The notes under the pieces were generated by a model, which was not told the DNA's origin, searched no databases, and saw only the letters and a list, made by a program, of their open reading frames with translations. From contig NC_073643.1 of assembly GCF_029407905.1 (NCBI RefSeq), positions 41,264,501 through 41,328,500 on the forward strand: DNA of 64,000 nucleotides, given 5' to 3'. The position numbers and the translations under genes were made by a program. Within the stretch, counting starts at the first letter, position 1, and each line of letters begins with the position of its first letter. Of the stretch, positions 1-11,105 are shown one piece after another. Source of the DNA: Bubalus kerabau. Lineage: Eukaryota > Chordata > Mammalia > Artiodactyla > Bovidae.

Positions 1-1110
1 GAAATGCATAGCCCATTAAGCTCTACTTGCCTTTGCATTGAGTAATAAGATTCCATTAATTAATAACCCTTGTACAACTCATCATTAACTCTATTGCCAT
101 CCATCTCCTAACGTAGCCAAACTTTCAGGAGCAAAGTGCACAAAATGGGACGAAGTACAAGGCACAAAATACTCTACCCAGGATAATAAAATGCCTTGAG
201 AAGTCCTGACCAGGAAACGCAGCACACAGAATATTGTACAGAAGCTTGCCCTCTGCAGCCTTGCTCTCTCTCCCCGAAGAGACACACCCTCAGCCATGGA
301 AAGGATCTGTCTAAAACCAATACTCCCTTTTTCCTTGTCTCCTTTTTGGGGGGAAGGTCTGAGGACACAGTTATAGAGGAAATTCTCCTGCTGTGTACAG
401 CTAGAAGAGTAAAGATTGCTGCACCAATGTCCAGTACCAAAAATACCCAATTATCAGCCATATGAAAAATAACTTCACATTGGAAAATTGCTCAGTGCTT
501 AAATTGGAAAGAAAATCGCTAGGCTACTAGGAGTTTCACAAACACAACTTTCTCAAGAATGAAGCTCCTTTCCTTCAAGTGCCTCATTTATTTTTTTGGT
601 GCCTCTGGTTTTTCCAAACAGGAAAGATCCCTGTGAGAACAGAAAAGACTTCCTTCTTTCCTTTTCTACAGAAGGTCGCTGTGAGCATTCATCACCAGAG
701 CTGGCTGTGAGCGCTCCCATTGGTGAAGTTATCACAAATAAAGTTCAGGGACACCATCAACACGTTACTCCTCATTAACAGCAAAGTTAAGCCTCGAGTC
801 AGGGACAAGAAAGAAATTTTTTCAACGTCAAGCCGGCGTTCCCAACAGGCCAGATTACTTTCCAATTGCCTTTTATCTTTTGCAATTATTGTGTGAAACC
901 CAACTGTTACTTACTTCATACTTGGGAACTCAGATGGCAAGTGCAGAGGTGAACAGTAACTAACTGGCAAGGAAGTCAAAGAGTGTACTGAGAAGACAAG
1001 AATGTGGCCCTGAAGGAGCTATTCCACAAGCAAACTCATTGAGAAGAGTCAAAATAACGCCTCCCTGTCAGAAAACAAGGAAGCTTTTCTTGGCTCTGCC
1101 ATTGATGGAA
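1..1110. other. Single-copy stretch, no gene recognised
   Basis: No repeat family, coding exon or RNA gene is recognised here. Short reading frames on both strands (up to about 119 codons) overlap one another and have no domain features, so I treat them as chance. The sequence is moderately AT-rich without microsatellites. Confidence 0.5.
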
Positions 1111-1114
1111 ACTT

Positions 1115-1345
1115 AAGTGCTTAGGGAAGTTGCTTAACCTGTCTGGGGCACTTAAGCCCTGGGAGAAGGATCTGGACAAGTCACTAGGATGTGTAAGAGG
1201 AAGTAACATTACTGAGTCATGGCCCCATACCTCTTGGCTGAGCCTGCCCAGTGCAACTTACGTGAATCCTAGTGCCTCCATTTACTCATCTATAAAATGG
1301 AGAAAATAATGGTGGTGATCTGATAGAGGCACCATGAAATCCAGG
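1115..1345 (+). repeat. MIR-like SINE relic
   Basis: Two blocks match the MIR core in the plus direction: a 'gaagttgcttaacctgtctggg' segment near 1125 and a 'tttactcatctataaaatggagaaaataat' segment near 1279. The material between them does not fit the consensus well, so the element is either interrupted or very diverged. Confidence 0.45.
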
Positions 1346-1432
1346 AGGTCTGAGCATCCTTCCTGGAACAGTGTTATCTATCATTATGATCATTAGTACC
1401 GTCATCACTTATACTTTTCCTTATTTGCATGA

Positions 1433-1623
1433 GGGTGCTTGTTAACTCGTTTCCATTGTGTCCAACCCTTGGCAACCCTATGGACTGTAGCCCTCCAGGC
1501 TCCTCTGTCCACGGGATGCTCCATGCAAGAATATTGGACTGGGTTGCCATGCCGTCCTCCAGCCGATCTTCCCCACCCACGGATCGAACCCATTTACCAT
1601 GAGCACGATCTGGGAAGCCCCTC
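1433..1623 (-). mobile_element. Bov-tA SINE (diverged)
   Basis: Read on the minus strand this has the tRNA-Glu-derived head (the 'gggaagc' end near 1620), a degenerate B-box region, the 'caacccagtccaatattcttgcatggag' body and a BovB-like 3' tail. It is 5'-to-3' on the minus strand. Many substitutions suggest an older copy. No clean target-site duplication was found. Confidence 0.85.
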
Positions 1624-1625
1624 AT

Positions 1626-2060
1626 TCACCAACTTGCTCACAACTCACTACTCCTTAATGTTTACACTTTTTAACATTTCTGTCTCTCCCTCTTCGCATG
1701 CCTCTTTAGAGTCCCCCTAGATTCAATCTAACTCTCTCCCTTTAGATTTTATTTCATAACAAGTCACTTATCACTTAGCCTCCAGTTTTCTGGTGTTCCA
1801 AATGAAAGAAATATGACCTTCCAGGTTTTTAAATAATGTTAAAAATGTAAAACTTATCAGGTTTTCTGTCAATCTTAGAAGAGCACGCAATTTAGAACTT
1901 AGGGAGAACAAATGAAAATGAAACAAGTATGATTTTGTTATTAGTGTTACTGTTTCTGAACAACTTAGGATTCTTAAGGTGAAGAAGTAGCCCTCAATAG
2001 CTACAGTAAACCAACACTGAGATGAATACTACAAAATGTAAAGTCTATTTAAAATGGCAT
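1626..2060. other. Single-copy AT-rich stretch
   Basis: No gene or repeat is recognised between the SINE and the L1 3' end. Confidence 0.4.
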
Positions 2061-2064
2061 TTAA

Positions 2065-2440
2065 AAGTTCTGACTAAGAAAGACACAGAAGACAAATACT
2101 GCATGTTATCACTTATATATAGAATCTAAAAAATAAAACCAATGAACAAATATAACCAAAAAAAAAAAAGCAGACTCACAAATTCAGAGAACAGAGGCGA
2201 GAGGGAAGTGGAGAGGAACAAAACAGAGTAGGGGATTAAGAAGTACAAACTATTACATATAAACAAGCTACAAGGATATATTGTACAACACAGGGAATAG
2301 AGCCGATTTTTCATAAAAACTTTAAAATGCAGTATAACTAAAATATGGGGTCACTGTTACACACCTGAAACTAATATAACAATGTAAATCAACTATACTT
2401 CAATAAGGAAATAAACATAAAAAATAAACTTAAAAAAACT
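2065..2440 (+). mobile_element. L1 LINE 3' end (3' UTR)
   Basis: The order of motifs fits a mammalian L1 3' UTR: 'tgttatcacttatatatagaatctaaaaaataaaa', then an A-run, a purine-rich middle with 'ggggattaagaagtacaaactattacat', 'aatatattgtacaacacagggaatag', 'ctgaaactaatataacaatgtaaatcaactatacttcaataa' and an A-rich tail at 2404-2440. ORF2 is absent, so the copy is strongly 5'-truncated. The subfamily is not assigned. Confidence 0.8.
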
Positions 2441-2818
2441 AAGGAAAGTAATATATGAAATCCTTGGTATACAAAAAGGAGTAAGCCCATATATGTCCAC
2501 AGTGAGTCAAAACAAAACATATCTTATAAAGGTGCAAGAGGTAACAAGTAATCAAGTTCACCAAAAGGTGCACAAAACATAGGAAATTTCACTCATATTC
2601 AACTTCCCACTACCTTAACAGAGGAAGTGCAAAAAATGGACCCCTGAAGATGAACACTGGAGCTGTTACTGGAGTGATCCCCAGGCACCAGGAGCCTCAA
2701 TGTACTGAAGAACAAAACCTGCTTTTTCTTTTCTGAGGACCACAGTGATTCCACACCAATGAATTACTGTGTGATCTCCTACAGCCAGGAGGACAAAAGG
2801 AGTAACGGGGATGAGAAA
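2441..2818. other. Single-copy stretch
   Basis: No gene or recognised repeat is seen. Confidence 0.35.
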
Positions 2819-2819
2819 T

Positions 2820-3185
2820 AAAAATGCTTTAGTTTTATGTCAACTTGATTATCCAGATATTTGGTGAAAAACTTTTTCTGGGTGTGTTCATAAGGGTGCT
2901 TCTAGATGAGATTAGCATTTAAATCCATAGACTGAGTAAAGCAGATGGCCCTCCTCAATGTGGGTGAGCATCATCCAAGCTGTTGAGGACCTGAATAGAA
3001 CAAAAAGGCCGAGGAACAAGAAATCAAGCTTTTCCTGACTGCTGAGCTGGGATTTTGCTCTTTCTCTGAAGGCTTCAGACTCAGATGGATCTTATACCAG
3101 AGGCTCTGCTGGGTCTCATGGGACATTTCAGCTTCCATAATCATGTGAGCCAGTCCTATATTAAAAATTCTTTCTACTTTCATTT
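2820..3185 (+). repeat. Ancient interspersed repeat, family not named
   Basis: The segment follows a pattern I know as a recurrent mammalian repeat: 'tgtcaacttgattatccagatatttggt', 'tgggtgtgttcataagggtg', 'gagattagcatttaaatccatagactgagtaaagcagat', 'aatgtgggtgagcatcatccaa', 'cctgaatagaacaaaaaggc', and 'ccataatcatgtgagcca' near the end. It could be LTR-derived. I cannot name the family with certainty. Confidence 0.6.
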
Positions 3186-3863
3186 ATCTGGTTTAACTTT
3201 GATTTATACACATCCTACTGATTCTGTTCACTCTAATACATCTACCAAAACCCTATAATCTCTAACTGGCTGCCCAGACTTTTTCCCCAAAATTTACTCT
3301 TTTTCACTACTACTAACAAAAGCCAAAAGATAATAAAATATTTAAAAATATGAATGACCAATTCAAAATAAAATCCAATATTCACATTTTCCCAATTACA
3401 ATAGACCTTTTTCTTTGTTGAATTGATCCAGGATCCAAAAAAGGTCCATATATAAACTGAGGCCATCCTAAATCTCTTTTAACCTATAAGTTCCCCTTTT
3501 ACCTCCTTTACCCACTGTTTTAAGACTTAAGTCTTTTGTAAAGTTTCCATGGTCTGAATTTTGCCAGTTTTATTGACTACATCCCCATGGTGTGATTTAA
3601 CTTGTTAGCACTATTTATTTTCTGTAAATGACAGACCTAGAGGCTTTATCACACTAAAGTTTCATTTTTGGCAAGACTACTCCATTGATAAGAGTTGTAT
3701 TTATCTATCAAGAAGTACATCATGTTTAGGTGTTCCCATATTTATAATGATAGAGGCCCTCAATGATCATCGCCTACATCTGCAAATTTATTGGGGGTGG
3801 GAAAACTTTATCACTACTGGCATAATTCTCTCTGAATCCACTGGAAACTATAATTCTAGTAAC
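3186..3863. other. AT-rich single-copy stretch
   Basis: No gene or repeat is recognised. A (PuPy) AT-rich tract at about 3300-3480 has no structure I can interpret. Confidence 0.35.
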
Positions 3864-5054
3864 CTTAAAGACAGTTCAGTTCACTCACTCAGTCGTGTCC
3901 GACTCTTTGCAACCCCATGAACTGCAGCACACCAGGCCTCCCTGTCCATCACCAACTCCCGGAGTTCACTCAGACTCACATGCATCGAGTCAGTGATGCC
4001 ATCCAGCTGTCTCATCCTCTGTCATCACCTTTTCCTCCTGCCCCCAACACTCCCAGCATCAGAGTCTTTTCCAACGAGTCAACTCTTCGCGCAAGGTGGC
4101 CAAAGTACTGGAGTTTCAGCTTTAGCATCATTCCTTCCAAAGAAATCCCAGGGCTGATCTCCTTCAGAACGGACTGGTTGGATCTCCTTGCAGTCCAAGG
4201 GACTCTCAAGAGTCTTCTCCAACACCACAGTTCAAAAGTATCAATTCTTCGGCTCTAGGCCTTCTTCACAGTCCAACTCTCACATCCATACATGACGACT
4301 GGAAAAACCATAGCCTTGACTAGACAGACCTTTGTTGGCAAAGTAATATCTCTGCTTTTCAATATGCTATCTAGGTTGGTCATAACTTTCCTTCCAAGAA
4401 GTAAGCGTCTTTTAATTTCATGGCTGCAGTCACCATCTGCAGTGATTTTGGAGCCCGGAAAAAGAAAGTCTGACGCTGTTTCCCCATCTATTTCCCATGA
4501 AGTGATGGGACCAGATGCCATGATCTTCGTTTTCTGAATGTTGAGCTTTAAGCCAACTTTTTCACTCTCCTCTTTCACTTTCATCAAGAGGCTTTTTAGT
4601 TCCTCTTCAGTTTCTGCCATAAAGTGGTGTCATCTGCATATCTGAGGTTATTGATATTTCTCCCAGCAATCTTGATTCCAGCTTGTGCTTCTTCCTGCCC
4701 AGCGTTTCTCATGATGTACTCTGCATAGAAGTTAAATAAGCAGGGTGACAGTATACAGCCTTGACGTACTCCTTCTCCTATTTGGAACCAGTCTGTTGTT
4801 CCATGTCCAGTTCTAACTGTTGCCTCCTGACCTGCATGTAGGTTTCTCAAGAGGCAGGTCAGGTGGTCTGGTATTCCCATCTCTTTCAGAATTTTCCACA
4901 GTTTATTGTGATCCACACAGTCAAAGGCTTTGGTGTAGTCAATAAAGCAGAAATATGTTTTTCTGGAACTCTCTTGCTTTTTCCATCATCCAGCGGACGT
5001 TGGCAATTTGATCTCTGGTTCCTCTGCCTTTTCTAAAACCAGCTTAAAGACAGT
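3864..5054 (-). mobile_element. BovB (RTE) LINE, 5'-truncated, with 12-bp target-site duplication
   Basis: A 1.17 kb BovB copy on the minus strand. It contains the reverse-transcriptase palm region and the ORF2 C-terminal part, and ends in the BovB 3' tail at 3876-3890. It is flanked by a perfect 12-bp direct repeat, cttaaagacagt, at 3864-3875 and 5043-5054. The repeat fixes the insertion limits to 3876-5042 and indicates target-primed insertion with 5' truncation. ORF2 is broken by a frameshift near 4610 and by stops, so the copy is inactive. It has the longest 5' extent of the BovB copies in the window. Confidence 0.95.
4596..4916 (-). pseudogene. BovB ORF2 reverse-transcriptase fragment
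   Basis: This 106-codon frame inside the BovB copy carries reverse-transcriptase palm signatures: a 'RQGCILSPCLFNFYAE' block and, 50 residues later, 'RYADDT' with the catalytic Asp pair. Relative to the other BovB copies, a one- or two-base change directly after YADDT shifts the frame. Translation ends a few codons later, and the thumb/C-terminal part continues in another frame (4255-4620). The N-terminal endonuclease is missing through 5' truncation. This is a dead remnant and not a host gene. Confidence 0.9.
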
Positions 5055-5105
5055 AGTGTGATTTATTATCTGAAGTACTTCTAAAAGAGAAAGATTCTTT
5101 ACTGA

Positions 5106-5356
5106 CCATTTAGTTACCTGTGTGGGCGTGTTCAGTCTCTCAATCATGTCCGACTTTTTGAGACCCCCACGGACTATGGCCCACCAGGCTCCTCAGTCCA
5201 TGGGATTCTCTAGGCAAGAATACTGGAGTGAACTGCCATGCCCTCCTCCAGGGGATCTTCCCGATCCAGGGATCAAACTTATATCTCTTGCATCTCCTGC
5301 ACTGGCAGACAGATTCTTTACCACTGCACCACCTAGGAAGTCCATTTAGTTACCTG
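5106..5356 (-). mobile_element. Bov-tA SINE with 15-bp target-site duplication
   Basis: A Bov-tA SINE in minus orientation, with its tRNA-like head near 5340 and BovB-like tail near 5125. Perfect 15-bp direct repeats, ccatttagttacctg, at 5106-5120 and 5342-5356 bracket it. The perfect duplication indicates a fairly young insertion. It sits 51 bases from the end of the neighbouring BovB. Confidence 0.95.
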
Positions 5357-5539
5357 GGTATTCTTATTTCATCAGCATTTCTTCAGGCTTTAAGGCTGTC
5401 TGAACCAAGGAGCACAAAGAAGCTAAGACTTTAGTAAACTCTCCAGGAAGAGCTCATGGGAATAATATTCCCTGATTTCTATCACATTCACAATAGTATG
5501 TCTGCTGGTTTATACTTGAAGATCTGCTTGGTTAGTTAT

Positions 5540-6260
5540 AAATTCCATGGCTCACATTTCTTTCTATGATTATCTTATTTATGCTCTTCTATTGCTTATC
5601 TGGCATAAAGCACTGCTGTCAAAAAGTCTCATGAGAACCTAATTTTCTTCCTTATAGTGATGAAGTCTGTTTTGCTTGCATGCTCAAAGGTATGTTTTCC
5701 TCGCATTAAAGACCATACTTTCACTATACTGTCTCAGTGATGATCTGAGATGATTTCATGAGGAACAAAGTGGCCCTTTCAATATACAGCTTCAAGGACT
5801 CTTTCTTCAACAAAGATTTCTAATGGTTTTTTATATTAGTTTTTTTCTGTTTAATTTCAATTTCATCTTACAGGTCTCCTGTTATACATACTTGGTTCTT
5901 CTTTAGATAGTTTCTATACAATATTTCCTTAAATTCTTTTCATTACTATATTTTCATTTAACTGTTTAAACATTTCATCTCGTCTTCCTCTACTTTTCTC
6001 AAAGTATAAACTGTTGTGTTTACCTGCTCCTGCCTATTTTTCTAGTTTACTCTTAATTTCTAAAAATCAGTTTTATCTGTACTTTTTTCATGAACTCTCC
6101 CATCTTTCTTTTCAAACCATTTCTGTTTCTCTAATGACGGTTCACACTTCCATCATGCAAATACTTTGTCCCATTTTAAAATATCAAGTATACAGTTTTC
6201 AGCTCTTGTGGGTATTGTTCCTTATTTTCTTTTTAATTATAACTTTGTATGGAGTTATTA
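5540..6260. repeat. Degenerate L1M-like segment
   Basis: T-rich DNA containing phrases typical of old L1M sequence, such as 'gctgtcaaaaagtctcatgagaacctaattttcttccttatagtgatgaagtctgttttgctt' at 5613-5675 and 'ttctttagatagtttctatacaatatttcc' at 5899-5928. Divergence is too high to set orientation or subfamily by eye. A reading frame at 6014-6337 lies within it and looks like chance. Confidence 0.4.
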
Positions 6261-7480
6261 TCCTATCCCCATTTTTTTCCTATAAAATAAATATCCCCAT
6301 ATGGGGAGGGTTGGTAGGTATGCTCTTGTTCAAATGAACAGAAATGCTGTCACAAAGACAGTCAAAAGCTGTGACCTTCTGCTTTTACGGATTTGTCTTT
6401 TCAACGCCCACACATTTACCGAAACCCTCTTTCTCTTTGACCCTCATTGCCCAATTTTATTCAATCTGGGCTCTACTCCCAGCACTTCTCCCTTGATGCT
6501 GACTCTTACCTTGGAAGGGACATTCAGGATGTTAGTTTATAAAATAACAGAGCTGAGGGATTACCAGACCTGTTTACCAGACCTTACTGTTTCCCAGTCT
6601 CCTTGCACTTGCCCTAGAACTAGAGAGCCTGTTACAACTCTCAGCTCTTCTACATAATTCCTATGGGCTCATCACACTTTTCTTTGGGATCTGCAGCTGA
6701 TTTGGGGGATTTTGGATCATTCACTCCCTGCCAGGGCCAATTCCTACACAGGTCTCACAGCTCTCACTGTTTTGTCTCATCTACATATACTCTGAGACTA
6801 ATGAAGATACCTTAAATCCTAGTTTTACAGCAAATATTGCTTGTGGGTTTCTATGTTAGCTCTCCTAGTTGCTGCATTTTTTTCATGGAGAAGTTTGAGG
6901 TTTAAAAACTATTACCACTGGTATCACTTCCCAGAACTCACTGGAAACTCAATTTATAATGAGCCCAAAAGCCAACCAATTAAACTTCTAGTATTTCTTA
7001 TAGATACTAAAAGTACATTAAAATATTCTAATTCCCCCTAAATCAAAGACCCCCACCTCCTCATGTTTTTGATGATTTTTTTGCTTTTCAACATAAAATT
7101 ATTTAAGAGATTAAACCTAAAAAATTTAGCAATAAGTTTTTCGAAGATGATCATTAGCCCTTTGTAAATTTATCATGAAGTACACAAACACACAAGAGAA
7201 TCAACTAATGAAACCCTTATGTACCTACCACTAAACTTTAGAGCATTAAATTTAATGTTGTGAACAAATTACCCCCCCCAAATCCATTCCCATACACATT
7301 TTCAAGTGAAACTGCTCTAATCAGCACACTGAGACATCAGCCTTCAAACCTTCTTACCCTTTATCTCATTACCATTCTCAACCAAACTTGCATCATCTTT
7401 CACCAAAGTCACTACAAAACCAGCCATCTATATCCCTCTTCAATCCATTTTCAAATAATATATAAACAAATTAAACATAC
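6261..7480. other. Unassigned AT-rich stretch
   Basis: No gene is recognised. Parts (about 7140-7260, 'acccttatgtacctaccactaaactttagag') resemble old L1 sequence, at low confidence. The 107- to 118-codon frames at 6301-6657 and 7260-7607 show no domain features. Confidence 0.3.
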
Positions 7481-7684
7481 AATCAAACTAGCAAGGAGCA
7501 CACAGAATCTGAGTCTAAAGCAGCCTTGCAAGAGGGAAAACGTACTGGATTTGGAGCTAGGCAAATATGAGTTTCAATTCTATCTCCATTATTGGCCTAA
7601 GTCTTAGCATCTTTATAAAACTGGGATGATAACTGTTGCTCCCTGATAGAGTTGCTGCCTGGGGTAATGAGATCTGGCACACAA
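7481..7684 (+). repeat. MIR-bearing block, copy 1 of a local duplication
   Basis: This 204-bp block is about 80% identical by eye to 8854-9058. Shared blocks include 'cagccttgcaagaggg' and a run ending 'gagttgctgcctggggtaatgagatc'. Most of it also follows the MIR consensus in plus direction ('tttggagct', 'aaaactgggatgataa', 'ggggtaatgagatctggcac'). The similarity between copies includes non-MIR flank. Confidence 0.75.
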
Positions 7685-8120
7685 CAGTATTTTTCTGGGG
7701 AGATATCCAAGGAATACTTGGCCTCCTAAACCTTAAAGACCAGTAGAGTTAATATTGTACCTTTCATGGGATACAGCTTAACAGTGTGACATTTTTCTGG
7801 TACTATGAATTCTTTTCCGGAATACCAAGACACAAAACAGCAACAAGGCAAAATTTCTCCTCTGAACTAAAGTAAAGCTACCTTACTATCTAAACTCCAC
7901 ATCCTTGGGTCTCAATTTCCTCACCAGATAAACATAAAACTTTCAATAGACAATCTTGAAGTCACCTTTATAGATTTCGTAACAAACTTTAAAAAGTTAT
8001 TTGACTGCAGGTAAGGAAGACTAGCAAACTAAAGGCATTAGTTCTGCTACCGAATGATCTTCATTCACATTAATATTTTCAGGGGTTAAGGATGGTCAGT
8101 AACCACTGAGTTTATGAAGC
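7685..8120. other. Single-copy stretch
   Basis: No gene or repeat is recognised. Confidence 0.35.
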
Positions 8121-8122
8121 AA

Positions 8123-8318
8123 GTGTGAAAGTGAAAGTGTTAGTCACTCAGTCCTGTCTGACTCTTTGCGATCCCATGGACTATAGCCCGCCAGGGTCCT
8201 CTATCTGTGAAAATCTCCAGGCAAGAATACTGGAGTAGGTTGCCATTCCCTTTTCCAGGGATCTTCCCGACCCTGGGATCAAACCCGGGTCTCCCACATT
8301 GTGAGCAGAGTCTTTATC
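8123..8318 (-). mobile_element. Bov-tA SINE
   Basis: Minus-orientation Bov-tA. The tail is at the left ('gttagtcactcagtcctgtctgac') and the tRNA-like head at the right, with the B-box complement 'gggatcaaacccgggtctccca' near 8276-8297. A possible short duplication, ttatgaa, is at 8112-8118 and 8319-8325. Confidence 0.9.
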
Positions 8319-8325
8319 CTTATGA

Positions 8326-8853
8326 AATAAACTGGAATTAAATAATAATTAGATGTACATTCTCGAGTTTCTAAGCACTAGTCATGTTTTGAAGCAAATT
8401 AAAAAAGTGATCTGCTTTGTTCACGTCTGTGTCCGCAGTGCCTGTAACACTGCCCAGCATGTAACAGGAGCTTTATTAAGTATTTGTTGGATGGATGAAT
8501 TGGCCTCTCCAAACCTAATAAAAGCCACCGTATCCTTCATCTTGTCTGGTAATGACCAAGATCAAAAGAGCAATATGGTTCTCAACAAGCTCTGGCAATA
8601 TGGAAGTGATAAACCCCTTTTTGCTCAGTGAAACAATGAGGCCCCATCATCTGAATTCCTAAACCTTAACAAAATATAAGCTCATATTCTCCTGTTAGCT
8701 TAAATCAGAGATGGCACTGGGAAATGGTAATCTACATTGCAATGTAATGCCCATCTCCACCCTGCAGTAGAAATGGAATTACAACCAGTAAAAAGAAGCA
8801 ATGGGATTTCTTTTAATAGTAACACTAAATTTGAGAAACCAAAAGCCATTAAC
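8326..8853. other. Single-copy stretch
   Basis: No gene is recognised. A MIR/L2-like phrase, 'cagcatgtaacaggagctttattaagtatttgttggatggatgaat', at 8456-8501 suggests a short old SINE/LINE 3' end. Confidence 0.4.
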
Positions 8854-9105
8854 AACCAAACTAGGAGGCAGGTCACAGAACTCAAGTCTGAAACAGCCTT
8901 GCAAGAGGGGAATATATACTAGATCTGGAGCTGGGCAAATGTAAGTTTGAATCCTGTCTCCCCTACTGGCCTAAGTCTGAGCATCTAGAGAAAACCGGGA
9001 TGAAAACTGTAGCTCCCTCACCGAGTTGCTGCCTGGGGTAATGAGATCCGGCACACAAAGCACTTGGCAATAGACTTGGCACAAAGCAGTCATGCAATGA
9101 AATTT
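8854..9105 (+). repeat. MIR-bearing block, copy 2 of a local duplication
   Basis: The counterpart of 7481-7684 lies at 8854-9058, and MIR 3'-end sequence ('gcacttggcaatagacttggcaca') continues to about 9105. Both copies are in direct orientation, 1373-1374 bases apart. No gene lies between them. Confidence 0.75.
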
Positions 9106-9151
9106 ATCTTCCAGAGTTCCTTCCAATCAGCCTAGATAAATAAACGATGGT

Positions 9152-9178
9152 GTAAAAAAAAAAAAAGAGAAAAAAAGA
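9152..9178. repeat. A-rich simple sequence
   Basis: A 13-A run followed by an interrupted A/G-rich tract. No retroposon body is clearly attached. Confidence 0.7.
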
Positions 9179-9179
9179 C

Positions 9180-9585
9180 AGAAGTAGAAAAGAAGAGAGT
9201 TACTCCACAAGGGTATGTAAGTTTTTACATATGTACATCTTTCCCCTTTTGCTTATACATAAAAGACTACACACCCTAGGTAGCTAAACCGAACTTAACA
9301 GAATTTTAAGCAGCCTTCCACATAACTCACAGTTCCCTAAGGTCTAAGTAGACTTTAAGAGCAGATCTTAAAGGATAAACAAAAACCAAGTGAAAAAAAC
9401 ATATGGGGCGACTAAAGCGAGGCTGAACCACAGCAGATCAAATCTCAATGAAGTAAAGTTACCACTAGACATAGTTCTCTTGGTGAATTTCAGATTTGCT
9501 TTCTATTAAAAAACAAGCAATGTCCGTCCTTGAATCTGTTTTATTATGCAAGAGTTGGAATAATGCAATGGCTACAGACTACAAA
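9180..9585. other. Single-copy stretch
   Basis: No gene or repeat is recognised. Confidence 0.35.
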
Positions 9586-9586
9586 T

Positions 9587-9778
9587 GTCTTTCCAGGCTA
9601 TAGAATCTACCCACAATGCAAGAGACACTGGTTCAATCCCTGGGACAGGAATATCCACTGGAGAAGTAAATGGCAACTCACACCAGAATTCTTGCTTGGA
9701 AAAGCCCATGGATGGAGAAGCCTGGTGGGCTACAGTCCATGGGGTCGCAAAGAGTCGAACGCAACGTAGCAACTAAAC
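9587..9778 (+). mobile_element. Bov-tA SINE
   Basis: Plus-orientation Bov-tA. It has a B-box-like 'tggttcaatccctgggacagg' near 9630, the 'ttcttgcttggaaaagcccatggatggagaagcc' body and a 'ggggtcgcaaagagtcgaacgcaac' tail. The first 20 bases of the head are diverged. Confidence 0.9.
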
Positions 9779-9859
9779 AACGTCCGAATACAAGCTCCTA
9801 TGCAAGATGGTCCAAGAACACATCCCAGGGCAATGTCCATGCTGGGTTAGTTAACGATG

Positions 9860-10080
9860 GACACAGTTGAGGAGCCCACTCTACAGCCAGAAGGCCCAAG
9901 TTCAAATCCTCCTCCATCATTTATTAACTGTGACTTTGGACAGGGGCCTTAACTTTCCTCCACTTCAAGTTCATTGTCTTTAAAAATAATATCTCATAAG
10001 ATTTCTGAAAGGATTAATGTAATAGCTGAAAGGCACTTAGGAGAAAGCTTGGCACATACTAAAACATTATGTAAATGTTT
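9860..10080 (+). repeat. MIR SINE
   Basis: It follows the MIR order: 'gcccaagttcaaatcctcctccatcatttattaactgtgac', 'cttaactttcctcc', 'aaaggattaatgtaatagctgaaaggcacttaggag', 'cttggcacatac'. Typical old divergence. Confidence 0.7.
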
Positions 10081-10104
10081 GGGACATAAAGAAACACTTC
10101 GTTT

Positions 10105-10235
10105 GTCATGTGAGAATATTAACTGCCCCTTCATCATAAGATTGTTGGGATAAATCAAACAAAATAGTTCACGTAAAGTGTATAGCACTGGGCTAGGATC
10201 ACAGTATTAGTTCAATAAATGACTATTAACACTTC
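10105..10235 (+). repeat. MIR SINE, 3' half
   Basis: The 3' half of the MIR consensus: 'cataagattgttgggataaatcaaacaaaatagttcacgtaaagtgtatagcactgggct', ending 'ttagttcaataaatgactattaaca'. It follows another MIR in the same orientation. Confidence 0.65.
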
Positions 10236-10239
10236 AAAT

Positions 10240-10884
10240 ACAACTGCTTACTGTTATTTTAAAGGCATCCAGAACTCCTCAAAACTAAGACGGCTGAAAA
10301 ATAAATCAGTAGAAGTAAACATGTACACACAGACACACACACATTTTAGTTCTTTTATTCCTCACTCTTTCTAAAACCTTGTTTCCCATCCTCTGCCATT
10401 AAGCTGAGCCCCACGCAATACCTCATTCTAGAAGGTTTATTATGTCCCACACCATACTAACCTGCCCTAGTGTCTCAAGACCCTGGTGTTTGCTAAACAA
10501 TAATGGATGAAAAGTTGCTTAAGGTAATCTAAGCAATTATTCAGTGAGTGTAACAATACTGATCCTTGGATTTAAAATTTAAATTTCTCCATAAGGCATG
10601 GGGCATTTAAGACCATAAGACAGGTATGCACATTTAAATGAATCCAGCATCTGAACCAGTAGGTGCACATTAAATATTCATCAAACCAACAAAACAGTTG
10701 CTCACAGCATTTTTATCAGCTTCAATGACCTCAAACACTTCCACACTTTTACCTGTATCACCCAATTTAACTCCAGGCTCTGACCAACTTGGGAAAGACT
10801 ACAGAAGGTGGATTATCAGAGGAGCCCCGAGGGCACAGAACTTCTTTGAAGACCCAGAGCCATTTAGGTGATGAGGCTGCCACT
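10240..10884. other. Single-copy stretch
   Basis: No gene is recognised. A short interrupted (AC)n lies at 10324-10343. Confidence 0.35.
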
Positions 10885-10885
10885 T

Positions 10886-11080
10886 AGGGACTTCCCAGGT
10901 GGCACTAGAGGCAAAGAATCTACCTGCCAAGAAGGAGAAGTAAGAGATGTGGGTTCAATCCCTGGTTTAGGAAGAACCCCTGGAGGACGAAATGACAAGC
11001 CACTCCAGTATTCTTGCCTGGAGAATCCCATGAACAGAGAAGCCATGGGGTCGCAAAGATTCAGACACGACTGAAATGAC
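10886..11080 (+). mobile_element. Bov-tA SINE
   Basis: Plus-orientation Bov-tA starting 'gggacttcccaggtggcac', with B-box 'gggttcaatccctggt' near 10951 and body 'ccactccagtattcttgcctggagaatcccatgaacagagaagcc'. The usual segment between 'gaagcc' and 'atggggtcgcaaag' is deleted. Confidence 0.92.
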
Positions 11081-11105
11081 AGCGTGCACGATGCCTCTTA
11101 AGAAT

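Noticed and set aside
2820..3185. Naming the repeat as a specific MaLR/ERV family
   Set aside because: The pattern is familiar, but I am not certain of the family, so only a generic call is given.
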